Positions 50,377 through 58,891 of a stretch of DNA of 64,000 nt are shown in pieces. Below the pieces are notes generated by a model. It saw nothing but the letters and a program-made list of their open reading frames with translations. It made no database searches and had not been told where the DNA came from. The stretch's first letter is position 1; each line of letters begins with the position of its first letter. The stretch covers positions 1-64,000 of the forward strand of contig NZ_LQPI01000026.1 in assembly GCF_002101775.1 (NCBI RefSeq), given 5' to 3'. The position numbers and the translations under genes were made by a program. Origin of the DNA: Mycolicibacter nonchromogenicus (lineage in GTDB: Bacteria > Actinomycetota > Actinomycetes > Mycobacteriales > Mycobacteriaceae).

Positions 50377-51030
50377 GTGTTGGCGACGCTGGCGCTCGGT
50401 TGGGCGGTGGGACGCGGCTCGACACCGATCGACGACTGGTTCAGCCACGCGACCGGCACCGTTCTCGGCGAGCAGCCCCGGTGGCTACTGACCTTCACCA
50501 GCGGCTGGCTGATGCTGGCGGTGACGGTGGTGTGCCTGGTGGTGGCCTTATCGCGCAGGCAGTGGGCGCTGGCGACCGCGGTCCTGGCCTGCCCGTTCGC
50601 CGTCACCGCCGTCACCGTGGTGCTCAAGCACCTCTTCGATCGGCGTAACGGGCCCTACCTCGAATACCCCAGCGGCCATACCGCGCTGTTGGTCGCGGTG
50701 CTGGGAATGATGGTTCTGGTGGCCGGCTCGGCACTGGCCCGGATCTGGGCTCTGGCCGCGGCGATTCTGCTGAGCCTGCTGGGCATTCTCGGTCTGGTGG
50801 GCTGCGGCTACCACTACGTCACCGACACCGTGGGCGCGGTCATGCTCGCCACCGCGCTGGTGTCGGCGACGGCTCGGTTAACGTCTGCGTGTGATCGTGC
50901 TGCTGCCCCCGTCGGAGACCAAACGCACCGGCGGCGACGGGCCCCCGCTGCGCCTGGAGACACTGAGCTCCCCACAACTCACGGGCCTGAGGGCGGAACT
51001 GGTCGACGAGCTGGTGGAGCTGGCCGCTGA
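50377..51030 (+). CDS. PAP2-like phosphatase superfamily membrane protein
   Basis: A polytopic membrane protein of at least 217 residues. KHLFDRRNGPYLEYPSGHTA carries the first two phosphatase motifs (K-6X-R-like and PSGH), and CGYHYVTDTVGA the third His and Asp, although the usual SR before the third motif is missing. The start is uncertain: GTG 50377 cuts into the first helix, and GTG 50266 inside the STAS gene is an alternative. The C-terminal tail of about 45 residues overlaps the yaaA gene out of frame for 140 bases and is low-complexity. It probably acts on a lipid phosphate. Confidence 0.75.
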   Translation: MLATLALGWAVGRGSTPIDDWFSHATGTVLGEQPRWLLTFTSGWLMLAVTVVCLVVALSRRQWALATAVLACPFAVTAVTVVLKHLFDRRNGPYLEYPSGHTALLVAVLGMMVLVAGSALARIWALAAAILLSLLGILGLVGCGYHYVTDTVGAVMLATALVSATARLTSACDRAAAPVGDQTHRRRRAPAAPGDTELPTTHGPEGGTGRRAGGAGR

Positions 51031-51637
51031 TCCAGAGGTCAGCCGCAGCGCACTGGGCTTGTCGGCGTCCCAAGACGCTGAGATCGAGCGCAACGCCGCA
51101 TTGCGCACCGCTGCCACGACTCCGGCAATTCAGCGCTACACCGGAGTGTTGTATGACGCGCTGGACGTCGACTCGCTGCGCGGCGCCGCAGCCGCCCGGG
51201 CCGGCGCACGATTGGCCGTCGGCTCCGCCCTGTTCGGCATGCTGCGGGCAACGGATCCCATACCGGCATACCGCCTCTCGGCGTCAGCCAAGCTGCCCGG
51301 AAAGCCGGGATTGGCCAAGCGCTGGCGCCCCGTGCTGGAGCCGGTGCTGGCCGAGATCGCCTCGGCCGAACTGATCGTCGACCTGCGGTCCGGGTCCTAT
51401 GCGGCACTGGCCGGGATCCCGGGTTCCGTCCGTGTCGATGTGGTTGCCGAGCACCCCGACGGGCGACGAATCTCGGTGAGTCACTTCAACAAAGCGCACA
51501 AGGGGCGACTGGCACGGGCCCTGGCCAGCACCAGGGCCGAACCTGATGATGCCGCCGCGGTGGCCGCCATCGCCCGGCGGGCCGGCATGCGGGTGGAACG
51601 CGACGACCGCCGACTGACGATTGTGGTTGCCGCCTGA
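50891..51637 (+). CDS. yaaA: peroxide stress protein YaaA (DUF328/UPF0246)
   Basis: A 248-residue YaaA protein starting at GTG. MIVLLPPSETKR (1-12), RYTGVLYDALD (about 77-87), GSALFGMLRATDPIPAYRLS and the late HFNKAHKGRLARAL (about 197-210) are family signatures. In E. coli, YaaA lowers free iron during peroxide stress and has a DNA-binding fold. TAACGT six bases before the GTG suggests a leaderless transcript from inside the PAP2 gene, and the two reading frames overlap for 140 bases. Confidence 0.93.
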   Translation: MIVLLPPSETKRTGGDGPPLRLETLSSPQLTGLRAELVDELVELAADPEVSRSALGLSASQDAEIERNAALRTAATTPAIQRYTGVLYDALDVDSLRGAAAARAGARLAVGSALFGMLRATDPIPAYRLSASAKLPGKPGLAKRWRPVLEPVLAEIASAELIVDLRSGSYAALAGIPGSVRVDVVAEHPDGRRISVSHFNKAHKGRLARALASTRAEPDDAAAVAAIARRAGMRVERDDRRLTIVVAA

Positions 51638-51654
51638 CAGGCCACAATGGGCAG

Positions 51655-52314
51655 ATGCGGAGTCTGCCGAGGGTGATTGTTGCTGCGTTGCTGCTCGCCG
51701 GGGCCTCCGGCACTGCGTCCGCGGCCCCGGGAGCGGAGGTGCCCCCGCTGTCGGAGCAGGCGCGGGCCGCCGGGTTCGTCGACGTGCGGACCGTGGTGCC
51801 GGACGCCATCATCGACCTGCGCTATGCCACCGCGAACAACTTCGTGGGTGAACAGCTCTACCCGTCGAACGCTCGGTGTCTGGTGCACGAGTCGCTGGCG
51901 CCGGGTTTGGCGACGGCGGCCGCCGCGCTGCGCAGCCGAGGCCGACTATTGGTGTTCTGGGACTGCTACCGGCCCCACAACGTGCAGGTGCGCATGTTCG
52001 AGGTGGTGCCGAACCCGAACTGGGTGGCCCGTCCGGGCTCGTTGGCCCGCAGCCACGAGACCGGGCGCTCGGTCGACGTGACGACCGCCGACGCCTATGG
52101 GCGATTGTCGGAGATGGGCACCGGATTCGATGACTTCTCGCCGACGGCAATGGCATTCGCCGAGGGGATCAGCGCCCGCGCCACGGCCGAGCGCGCCGCG
52201 CTGCGCGACGCGATGAGTGCCGGCGGCCTGGCCTACTACGCCGGGGAATGGTGGCATTTCAACGGGCCGGGCGCCGACGTGGGGCGCCCGATCCTGGACG
52301 TGCCGGTCAACTAG
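51655..52314 (+). CDS. exported D-Ala-D-Ala dipeptidase (VanX-like, M15D)
   Basis: A 219-residue zinc peptidase with a signal peptide (about residues 1-23, cleavage after ASA). Seen: [13 protein letters not shown] (about 53-65), [12 protein letters not shown], the zinc motif [11 protein letters not shown], giving His and Asp, and GEWWHFNGP with the catalytic Glu and third zinc His. It hydrolyses D-alanyl-D-alanine. A secreted form more likely trims or recycles peptidoglycan fragments than confers vancomycin resistance, since no vanHA or similar gene is present. CACAAT six bases before the ATG may be the -10. Its end overlaps the convergent thiamine-binding protein gene by eight bases. Confidence 0.92.
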   Translation: MRSLPRVIVAALLLAGASGTASAAPGAEVPPLSEQARAAGFVDVRTVVPDAIIDLRYATANNFVGEQLYPSNARCLVHESLAPGLATAAAALRSRGRLLVFWDCYRPHNVQVRMFEVVPNPNWVARPGSLARSHETGRSVDVTTADAYGRLSEMGTGFDDFSPTAMAFAEGISARATAERAALRDAMSAGGLAYYAGEWWHFNGPGADVGRPILDVPVN

Positions 52315-52618
52315 GCGGCGCCGCCAGGTGCCGTTCCACCGATTCGACCTTGGTGTTCATCGCGTCGACCGCGCCATCTCGCCAGTCGGCCTTGATCACG
52401 GTGCTGACCCGGGGTGAACGCGCGGCAACCGCTTCCACCGCCCGTTGCACCACGCCCATCGCTTCGGCCCAGCTGTCGCTTTCGATCACGGTGAACATGG
52501 AATCGGTGCGATTGGGCAGGCCCGACTCCCGAACGACCCGGACCGCCTCCGCGACGATCTCGCCGACTCCCTCCCCCACGCCGAGCGGCGTTACCGAGAA
52601 CGCAACCAAGACCGACAC
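52307..52618 (-). CDS. thiamine-binding/MTH1187 family protein (UPF0045)
   Basis: A 103-residue protein with the ferredoxin-like UPF0045 fold: [21 protein letters not shown] (about 5-25), [20 protein letters not shown] (about 42-61) and the closing helix. These small proteins bind thiamine or similar molecules and form tetramers. GTG 52618 is chosen because GGAGGGG lies eight bases upstream; a GTG three codons earlier would sit too close to it. The M. tuberculosis orthologue Rv1898 also neighbours dtd, from memory. Confidence 0.88.
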   Translation of the reverse strand: MSVLVAFSVTPLGVGEGVGEIVAEAVRVVRESGLPNRTDSMFTVIESDSWAEAMGVVQRAVEAVAARSPRVSTVIKADWRDGAVDAMNTKVESVERHLAAPPS

Positions 52619-52657
52619 GTGACTCACCCCTCCCGGAAGGCACACGGCCAGCCTACT

Positions 52658-52663
52658 TAGCAT
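52658..52663 (+). promoter_or_regulatory. -10 element TAGCAT, leaderless start of dtd
   Basis: TAGCAT lies exactly seven bases before the GTG at 52671. This favours 52671 over the GTG two codons upstream and fits the conserved N-terminus of the enzyme. Confidence 0.55.
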
Positions 52664-52670
52664 CGTGGCC

Positions 52671-53102
52671 GTGCGAGTTCTTCTCCAGCGTGTCTCATCG
52701 GCCCGCGTCACGGTCGACGGTCAGACGGTCGGCGCGATCGAACCGGACGGCCAGGGCCTGCTGGCACTCGTCGGCGTGACCCACAGCGACGATGCCGCCA
52801 AGGCCCAACGACTCGCCGAAAAGCTTTGGCAGTTACGCATTCTCGACGATCAGAAATCGGCAGCGGATGTGGGTGCGCCGATTCTGGTGGTCAGCCAGTT
52901 CACGCTCTACGCCGACACCGCCAAGGGGCGGCGGCCATCGTGGAATGCCGCGGCGCCGGGTCCGGTCGCCGAACCTCTGGTCGCCGAGTTCGCCGAGGCA
53001 TTGCGAAAGTTGGGCGCACAGGTGGCGACCGGGCAGTTCGGGGCGCATATGCAGGTGGAGTTGGTCAACGACGGCCCGGTGACGGTGCTGCTCGAGATCT
53101 GA
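52671..53102 (+). CDS. dtd: D-aminoacyl-tRNA deacylase
   Basis: A 143-residue Dtd. [16 protein letters not shown] (2-17), LVGVTHSDD, the catalytic-site [20 protein letters not shown] (about 77-96) and the Gly-containing [18 protein letters not shown] (about 121-138) match the family fully. It removes D-amino acids wrongly attached to tRNA and acts in the cytoplasm as a homodimer. Start set by the leaderless promoter. A DUF2834 membrane protein gene follows after 35 bases. Confidence 0.97.
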   Translation: MRVLLQRVSSARVTVDGQTVGAIEPDGQGLLALVGVTHSDDAAKAQRLAEKLWQLRILDDQKSAADVGAPILVVSQFTLYADTAKGRRPSWNAAAPGPVAEPLVAEFAEALRKLGAQVATGQFGAHMQVELVNDGPVTVLLEI

Positions 53103-53137
53103 GCCGAAATCCGGGCCGTGGACGCTACGGTGGCCGG

Positions 53138-53563
53138 ATGAACACAGCTGCCAAGATCCGTTGCGGAGTGTATGCCGTCAGCGCCGTCGCTGCGCTTGTC
53201 GCCACCTGGAGTCAGAATCTGGCCTACGACGGATCCGCCTTCCTTTCCCAGTTCCTGCCGGACACCGCGGTGACAGCGGCGTCACGCTCGATCACCGCGG
53301 ACATCCTGATGCTCTCGGTGCCGGTGACGGTGCTGATGGTCTCCGAGGCCCGCAAACACAATGTGCGGTTCGTCTGGGCCTATGTCTTCGGCGCGTTCGT
53401 CACGGCGATCAGCTTCACGTTCCCGCTGTTTCTGATTGCCCGGGAACGGCGAATGGCCGCCGAAAGTGCCTCGGCGCCCGGGCTGGGCGCGGTTGATGTG
53501 GCGCTGCTGGCGGTGGCCACACTGGTGCCGATCGTCGGCACCCTGTGGGTCGTCACCCAGTAG
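53138..53563 (+). CDS. DUF2834 membrane protein
   Basis: A 141-residue protein with four hydrophobic segments (about residues 9-25, 50-68, 77-97 and 118-138). The stretch SRSITADILMLSVPVTVLMVSEARKH is the DUF2834 pattern, with a conserved Asp in the second helix and an acidic-basic pair after it. Function unknown. TACGGT six bases before the ATG suggests a leaderless transcript. It corresponds, from memory, to Rv1903 near cinA in M. tuberculosis. Confidence 0.78.
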   Translation: MNTAAKIRCGVYAVSAVAALVATWSQNLAYDGSAFLSQFLPDTAVTAASRSITADILMLSVPVTVLMVSEARKHNVRFVWAYVFGAFVTAISFTFPLFLIARERRMAAESASAPGLGAVDVALLAVATLVPIVGTLWVVTQ

Positions 53564-53630
53564 GTGCCGCCCGCGATTCCCTCACTGTCTTCTTAGTAGG
53601 CCACTCCCCGAGGCCCGTTTTTGTCGGTGC

Positions 53631-53648
53631 ATCGAACTAGTGTTCGAT
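53631..53648. promoter_or_regulatory. LexA (SOS) box of the 13E12 gene
   Basis: ATCGAACTAGTGTTCGAT contains TCGAAC-N4-GTTCGA, a perfect match to the mycobacterial LexA box. The -10 element TAGTGT (53638-53643) lies inside it and is seven bases before the ATG at 53651, so bound LexA would block transcription. Some M. tuberculosis 13E12 genes are known to be DNA-damage induced through such boxes. Confidence 0.85.
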
Positions 53649-53650
53649 AT

Positions 53651-55105
53651 ATGAGCAGAGGTGCGGTCGCCGATCGAGACACCATCCTGGGGTGTCTGGC
53701 GACGATCGAGGCCGCCACCGAGCAGCTGCAGGCGTGTTCGTATGACGCACTGAGCGTCGAGGAACTGCTGTCGGTGCTGGCGCGGCGTGAGCAGCTGGCG
53801 TGGCGGGCGCCGGTGGTCGAGCACCGGATCCTGGCCCGCCTGGTCGCCGAAGGCGATCCCGGCGCGTTGGGGGCCGGTTCCTTGGCGAAAGCGCTGGCCG
53901 AAAGGTTACGGATCAGCAGCGCCGCCGCCCGGCGAAGGCTTTCTGAGGCAGCCGAATTGGGTCCACGCACCTCGGTGACCGGTGAGCCGTTGGAGCCGCT
54001 GCTGCCGGCCCTGTCGGCGGCCCAGGCCGAGGGACGAGTGGGTCCTGAACACGTGGCGATCGCCCGCAAAGCCCACGCATCGATTCCCGGTACCGTCCCC
54101 GCCCCCGATCGTGAACGCGCCGAAGGCCATCTCGCGGTGCTGGCCGGCGAGTACGGGCCAGAGACCTTCCAACGGTTGGCCGATCACGTGGTCGCAGTGC
54201 TGAACCCGGACGGCGATTTTTCCGATCGCGAACGCCAGGCCCGGCGTGGACTGCGCCTGGGGCGCCAAGACTTCGATGCGATGAGCTCGTTGAGTGGGCG
54301 CATCACCCCGGAGCTGCGTGCCACCCTCGAGCCCATCCTGGCCAAGCTGGCGGCGCCCGGAATGTGCAACGCGGCCGACGAAAGCCCGTGCGTGGACGGC
54401 ACCGCCAGCGAAGACCAGATCCGCCATGACGATCGCAGCCCGGCGCAACGCAACCACGACGCGCTGCTGGCCGCCGGCCGTGCCGTGCTCGCCGCCAAGA
54501 GTCTCGGCCAGCTCAACGGGCTGCCGGCCACCGTCATCGTCACCACGACATTGGCGGAGTTAGAGGCTGCGGCCGGACGCGAGCCCGGCGGCGATGCCGC
54601 CGCCACCGGCAAAGCGCTCACCGCGGGCGGCACCCTGTTGCCGATGCCCGACCTGCTGCGCATGGCTGAACACGCCTACCACTACCTGGCCTTGTTCGAC
54701 GGTCGTGGCCGGGCGTTGTGGCTGGGCCGCAGCAAACGCATCGCATCGGCGGATCAACGCATCGTGCTGCACGCCCGCGACCGTGGCTGTACTCGTCCCG
54801 GCTGTGCGGTTTCGGGTTATCTCACTCAAGCCCATCACCTGGAGCGGGACTGGGCCGATGACGGGCTCACCGACATCGACACCCTGGCCCTGGCGTGTGC
54901 CCCCGACAATCGCATGGCCAGCCAACACAATTGGCGCACCACACTCGGCGGTACCGGACGGGTCGAATGGATCCCTCCCCCGGCCCTCGAACGCGGCCAA
55001 CCACGCGTCAATCCGTATCACTTCATCGAGAACTTCATCGACCGTCACATTCGGCCTGCTCCGCCGGGCGATCCACCCGAGGACTGGGCCTGGCGCGATG
55101 ACTAA
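53651..55105 (+). CDS. 13E12 family DUF222/HNH protein, SOS-controlled
   Basis: A 484-residue REP13E12-type protein. The N-terminal DUF222 region spans about residues 20-330, with the HNH part near residue 375-430: CTRPGCAVSGY, then AHHLERDWADDGLTDIDTLALACAPDNR. The His-His-Asp-Asn order of an HNH fold is kept, but the second zinc Cys pair of typical members is reduced to a single Cys (LACAP), so nuclease activity is less sure. Start fixed by the SOS box and leaderless -10; an in-frame ATG at 53621 lies upstream of the promoter. It ends four bases into the convergent lipase maturation factor gene. Confidence 0.92.
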   Translation: MSRGAVADRDTILGCLATIEAATEQLQACSYDALSVEELLSVLARREQLAWRAPVVEHRILARLVAEGDPGALGAGSLAKALAERLRISSAAARRRLSEAAELGPRTSVTGEPLEPLLPALSAAQAEGRVGPEHVAIARKAHASIPGTVPAPDRERAEGHLAVLAGEYGPETFQRLADHVVAVLNPDGDFSDRERQARRGLRLGRQDFDAMSSLSGRITPELRATLEPILAKLAAPGMCNAADESPCVDGTASEDQIRHDDRSPAQRNHDALLAAGRAVLAAKSLGQLNGLPATVIVTTTLAELEAAAGREPGGDAAATGKALTAGGTLLPMPDLLRMAEHAYHYLALFDGRGRALWLGRSKRIASADQRIVLHARDRGCTRPGCAVSGYLTQAHHLERDWADDGLTDIDTLALACAPDNRMASQHNWRTTLGGTGRVEWIPPPALERGQPRVNPYHFIENFIDRHIRPAPPGDPPEDWAWRDD

Positions 55106-56565
55106 CGGAGGTCCGGTGGCGCGGACAACTGGGCGGCTGAGACCGGCGACAGCTCGGCGCCCACCAGGCTGCGGTGCCACCAGGCCCCGTCGCGTCGCCG
55201 CTCAGCCGGTGTGGTGAAGCGGTACTCGTAGAGCAGGATCCGCACATAGTGCGGTGGGCGGTCCGGAAACGGGTTGTGGCGCAACAGACGTAACGTGTCG
55301 CGCTCGTTGTTCAGCAGCCGCTGCAGCAGGGCGTCACGCCACGGCAATCCATACCGCGGCGAGAGCGCGGCGAACCACATCAGCCAGTCCAGCCGCAGAT
55401 GATAGGGAGCCCACTGACGCGGGAGCCGATCCACCGCGCCGGGTTTGCCTTTGAACTCATACTCGCGCCACACCGTCTGATCGGTGAGTTCCGTCGCCGC
55501 CGTTCCCTCGATCACCAGCTCCCGACGGGAGCGACCGACCGTCCCGAACGCGCCGTAGCTGTTGACCAGATGAAGCGGATTGAAGCTGATATTCATGCGC
55601 TGATTGCGCGACGCCATATTGCGCACCGGCCAGTAGCTCAGTGTCACAACCGTCGCCGTGAGCACCAGCACCAGGGCGGTAAACCACGTCGGAGCGTGCG
55701 CCATGTCAGGCGGTTGCAGGCCCGAACCCATTCCGATCAGCCAGGACTGGTCCAGAGCGCCGGCGGCCAGGACAATCGTGATCCAGTTCAGCCAGGCGAA
55801 GTTGCCGGAGGCGACTAGCCACAGCTGGGTGATGATGATGATCCCGGCGGCCACACCGGCGACGGGCTGCGGCGCGAACAACCCGAACGGCACCACCAGT
55901 TGGGCGATGTGGTTGCCCGCCGCCTCAATTCGGTGCAACGGTTTGGGCAGGTGGTGGAAGAACCAGCTCAGCGGCCCCGGCATCGGCTGGGTCTCGTGGT
56001 GGTAGTAGAGGCAGGTCAGGTCCCGCCAGCAGGAATCGCCGCGCAACTTGATCAGACCCGCGCCGAACTCGATGCGGAAGAGCAGCCAGCGCGACAACCA
56101 CATGACCAGTACTGGCGGTGCGATGCGGTCGTTGCCCAGAAAGACGGCCAGCAGCCCGGCCTCCAGCAGAATCGATTCCCAGCCGAACGCGTACCAGGTC
56201 TGGCCGACGTTGACGATCGACAAATACAGCGCCCACAGCAGCAGCCAGATCGCCATGGCCGTCCACAGCGGCACCAGCTCTCCGGCGCCCACCACCAGAG
56301 CCGCGGCCAACCCCGCACCCAGCCAGCACACGCAGGCGAAGAAGCGATCCGAGTAGTGCAGATGAAAGATGCTGGGCGTCAGTCGAAACGGGCGGCGCCG
56401 CACATAATGGGACACCGGCGTCATACCGTTCTCGCCGATCAGCGCGCGGAACTGCATCGCTGCGGCGACGAAGGCGATGACGTAGACGGCCGCGATCCCG
56501 CGTTCCAGGAGCAGCCGTCCCAGCCAGTACCCGGAACCGTCCGACCACGCCCACTGTGTGTTCAC
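55102..56565 (-). CDS. lipase maturation factor (LMF1-like) family protein
   Basis: A 487-residue membrane protein with about ten helices in its first 320 residues. MQFRALIGENGMTP (about 37-50), LSIVNVGQTWYAFGWESILLEAG (about 114-136), LIKLRGDSCWRDLTCLYYHHETQP and the soluble C-terminal EYEFKGKPG and PYHLRLDWLMWFAAL segments are typical of the LMF family. In animals LMF1 helps lipases fold in the ER; the bacterial role is unknown. GTG start with GAGGAG eight bases upstream. Confidence 0.92.
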   Translation of the reverse strand: MNTQWAWSDGSGYWLGRLLLERGIAAVYVIAFVAAAMQFRALIGENGMTPVSHYVRRRPFRLTPSIFHLHYSDRFFACVCWLGAGLAAALVVGAGELVPLWTAMAIWLLLWALYLSIVNVGQTWYAFGWESILLEAGLLAVFLGNDRIAPPVLVMWLSRWLLFRIEFGAGLIKLRGDSCWRDLTCLYYHHETQPMPGPLSWFFHHLPKPLHRIEAAGNHIAQLVVPFGLFAPQPVAGVAAGIIIITQLWLVASGNFAWLNWITIVLAAGALDQSWLIGMGSGLQPPDMAHAPTWFTALVLVLTATVVTLSYWPVRNMASRNQRMNISFNPLHLVNSYGAFGTVGRSRRELVIEGTAATELTDQTVWREYEFKGKPGAVDRLPRQWAPYHLRLDWLMWFAALSPRYGLPWRDALLQRLLNNERDTLRLLRHNPFPDRPPHYVRILLYEYRFTTPAERRRDGAWWHRSLVGAELSPVSAAQLSAPPDLR

Positions 56566-56610
56566 ACCCGCAACTCCTCGGTGTGTTCATACCACCGGCG
56601 AGGGCAGGAA

Positions 56611-57885
56611 TCAGCCGGTTGACAGCGCCCGGTACAGCAGATGCATGGCCACCGTCGTCGAGCGCTCGCGGATGTCGGCCCGCTCCCCCGGCAATCGGGT
56701 GGTCCGCGTGGTCAGCCGACCCTCCCCCAGCGCCACACAGAAGCAGACCGTGCCCACCGGCTTGTCCGGCGTTCCGCCACCGGGTCCGGCGATGCCGGTG
56801 ATCGCCACCGCGGTGTCGGCGCCGAAGCGGCGCAACGCTCCCGCCGCCATCGCCTCGGCCACCGGCTCGGACACCGCGCCGTGCTCGGCGATCAGTGCCG
56901 GGTCGACGCCGAGCAACTCGATCTTCGCCTCATTGGAGTAGGACACCACCCCACCGGCCAAGTAGTTCGAGGCGCCCGGCGGGTCGGCCAGCCGGCCTGC
57001 CAGCAGGCCCGCGGTGCAGGATTCGGCGGTCGCGATCTGGCGACCGGCCAGCGACGCCGCCACCAGATCGTCGATCTGCGAACCGTCCTCGGAGAAGATG
57101 GCCCGCGCGTGGCGCTCACGCAGCAACTCCAGCAGCTGCTCGTAGGCGGCTGCGGCGTCGGGTTCATACCGCGTGACGATCTCCAGTTCGCCGCGCCGCA
57201 GGCAGGTGGTGATCTCCAGCCGGTGGAAGTCACCGATGGTCTGTTGCGCGTGCCGCAGCGTGTCGGCCAGGCCGGATTCGGGCAGGCCGAACATCCGGAC
57301 CATCTGCTGCTCGTAGTGCGTCCGGCCGGCCAGCGCGTCTTGGACCGCAGCCGTTGCTATTGCCTTGTGCCACATCGGCTGCAGCTCGCGAGGCGGCCCC
57401 GGCAGCACCACGACCGTCGGTGTCCCCGGCACCACGACACCGGGCGCGGTGCCGACCGGGTCCAAGATGGTCGCTCCGGCCGGAACCATCGCCTGCTTGC
57501 GGTTGGCCGCCCGGACCGTCGCGAAGTCCGGCGCTCCCGGGCCGGTGTAGCGCGCCATCATCGGTTTGAGGATCTCGGCGATCCGGGCTTCCAGCTTGTC
57601 GTCGAGCACGACGTCCCGGCCGCAGAACCTGGCGACGGTCTCGACCGTCAGGTCGTCAGCCGTCGGTCCCAGGCCGCCGCTGGTGATGATCAGGTCAACA
57701 CCCTCGGCGGCCAGGAACCGCAGCTGACTCTCGATGTCCCTGGGCCGGTCGCCACAGATCGTGATGTGCGCCAACTCGACTCCCAGTTCCAGAAGTCGAT
57801 CGGCCAACCATGGTCCGTTCCGGTCGGTCACACGTCCGGTGAGTACCTCGGTACCGGTGACGACGATTCCTGCGCGTGCGCTCAC
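56611..57885 (-). CDS. cinA: CinA family protein
   Basis: A 424-residue two-domain CinA. The N-terminal MoaB/MogA-like domain has [18 protein letters not shown] (about 11-28), [15 protein letters not shown] (about 68-82) and [14 protein letters not shown]. The C-terminal nicotinamide-nucleotide deamidase-like domain has [14 protein letters not shown] (about 277-290) and [19 protein letters not shown] (about 359-377). It recycles NMN and damaged ADP-ribose, and in mycobacteria has been linked to drug tolerance. GTG start with TAATCT seven bases upstream on its strand, hence leaderless; the gene is Rv1901 in M. tuberculosis. Confidence 0.95.
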   Translation of the reverse strand: MSARAGIVVTGTEVLTGRVTDRNGPWLADRLLELGVELAHITICGDRPRDIESQLRFLAAEGVDLIITSGGLGPTADDLTVETVARFCGRDVVLDDKLEARIAEILKPMMARYTGPGAPDFATVRAANRKQAMVPAGATILDPVGTAPGVVVPGTPTVVVLPGPPRELQPMWHKAIATAAVQDALAGRTHYEQQMVRMFGLPESGLADTLRHAQQTIGDFHRLEITTCLRRGELEIVTRYEPDAAAAYEQLLELLRERHARAIFSEDGSQIDDLVAASLAGRQIATAESCTAGLLAGRLADPPGASNYLAGGVVSYSNEAKIELLGVDPALIAEHGAVSEPVAEAMAAGALRRFGADTAVAITGIAGPGGGTPDKPVGTVCFCVALGEGRLTTRTTRLPGERADIRERSTTVAMHLLYRALSTG

Positions 57886-57892
57886 CGGTCCG

Positions 57893-57898
57893 AGATTA
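57893..57898 (-). promoter_or_regulatory. -10 element TAATCT, leaderless start of cinA
   Basis: On the minus strand TAATCT is exactly seven bases before the GTG at 57885. cinA can thus be transcribed independently of the exported protein gene upstream. Confidence 0.5.
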
Positions 57899-57920
57899 CG
57901 CAGTGACTACGCAGTCAGTG

Positions 57921-58406
57921 TCAGGGCAAGCCCGGAATCAGCATGACCTCCATCGGCGTAACCGGGGCGGTCGGCAGGTATCCGCTGGGCGCGACGGCCG
58001 CCGGTGCAGCCACGGGTGCGCCACCGAAGTTCGGCAACGGGAACGGCAGCATCGAGCTCAGGCTGGCCGGAAGATTCCCCAAGCCGGGCAGGCCGGTGGC
58101 CGAGGCCTGCTGCTGGGGCGCCGTGTTCAGCGCAGGCGGCACGTTGAGGGTTGCGGTGGCCAGCGGCGCCTGACCCGGTGCGGCGGGCGGAGCCAACATG
58201 GTGCCGCTGATCGCCGACGTGGTGGTCTGCAGCAACTGCTGCGGGATGCTCGTCGAGGACGCGACCATCTGCTCGACGACGCCGGCGAGCCCGGGGTTGA
58301 TGGGCGCCACGTCGGCGCTCGCGACGGCACTGGACGCCAGTGCGCCCAGGAACAGACCAGCAGCGGCACCGGCCGCGACGGTCAGGTACTTACGGATTCG
58401 TGACAT
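57921..58406 (-). CDS. exported Ala/Pro-rich protein
   Basis: A 161-residue secreted protein. It has a signal peptide (KYLTVAAGAAAGLFLGALA, cleavage near ASADVAPI) and a low-complexity mature part rich in Ala, Pro, Gln and Leu, with the NPGLAGVVEQMVASST helix after the signal sequence. Such small exported proteins are common in mycobacteria; I recognise no domain. It precedes cinA on the same strand. Function unknown. Confidence 0.75.
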   Translation of the reverse strand: MSRIRKYLTVAAGAAAGLFLGALASSAVASADVAPINPGLAGVVEQMVASSTSIPQQLLQTTTSAISGTMLAPPAAPGQAPLATATLNVPPALNTAPQQQASATGLPGLGNLPASLSSMLPFPLPNFGGAPVAAPAAVAPSGYLPTAPVTPMEVMLIPGLP

Positions 58407-58537
58407 GGCTTCTCCCCAATCCCAAAAACTACAAGGTCGGGACCGAAGTTAGCCCTGTGAAAACTGATGCCTGTGTGACACGAGGGGCGTTTATGCAACC
58501 GTTGCGAACCGGAGCCGCAGCAGTTACCGCACCCGCG

Positions 58538-58774
58538 TCAGCGGGCCAACCAGCTCTGAAGCTTCGCGGGTTCGGTGGTGTAGGCCAACAGGATGGCGTC
58601 CTCGTAGCGAGCGCCGCCGTTCATGGTGGTGTTGTCGCGCCAGATCGCGTGAACCTGGTAAATCCCGCGCCCGTAGACGTCGACACGCTCACGCCGTGTC
58701 CGCTGCCAGCCCTGCTGCTCTGCCTTTTCCGACAGCGATTCCCGTGCGTCGGTCGCGGTGGTCTTAATGGTCAT
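58538..58774 (-). CDS. small conserved mycobacterial protein, 78 residues
   Basis: A compact soluble protein beginning MTIKTTATDARESLSEKA and containing VDVYGRGIYQVHAIWRDN, then a YEDAILLAY strand and a C-terminal helix. The start at 58774 has AGAGGG about nine bases upstream. It may be the counterpart of Rv1893, a small protein beside Rv1894c, from memory. Function unknown. It diverges from the HAD phosphatase. Confidence 0.7.
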   Translation of the reverse strand: MTIKTTATDARESLSEKAEQQGWQRTRRERVDVYGRGIYQVHAIWRDNTTMNGGARYEDAILLAYTTEPAKLQSWLAR

Positions 58775-58891
58775 GAAGCAGACCCTCTTTTCCCATAGGC
58801 CAAACACGCTATCAGCTGCCCCGATACATCCTGGTCTGGCGCGGCGCGGGAGCACCGCGACGCGCCGGTCGCCGACGTAACATCGACGGCG

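Noticed and set aside
51655..52314. VanX-like gene considered as vancomycin resistance
   Set aside because: No vanH, vanA/B ligase or two-component genes nearby; the signal peptide points to a peptidoglycan-trimming role.
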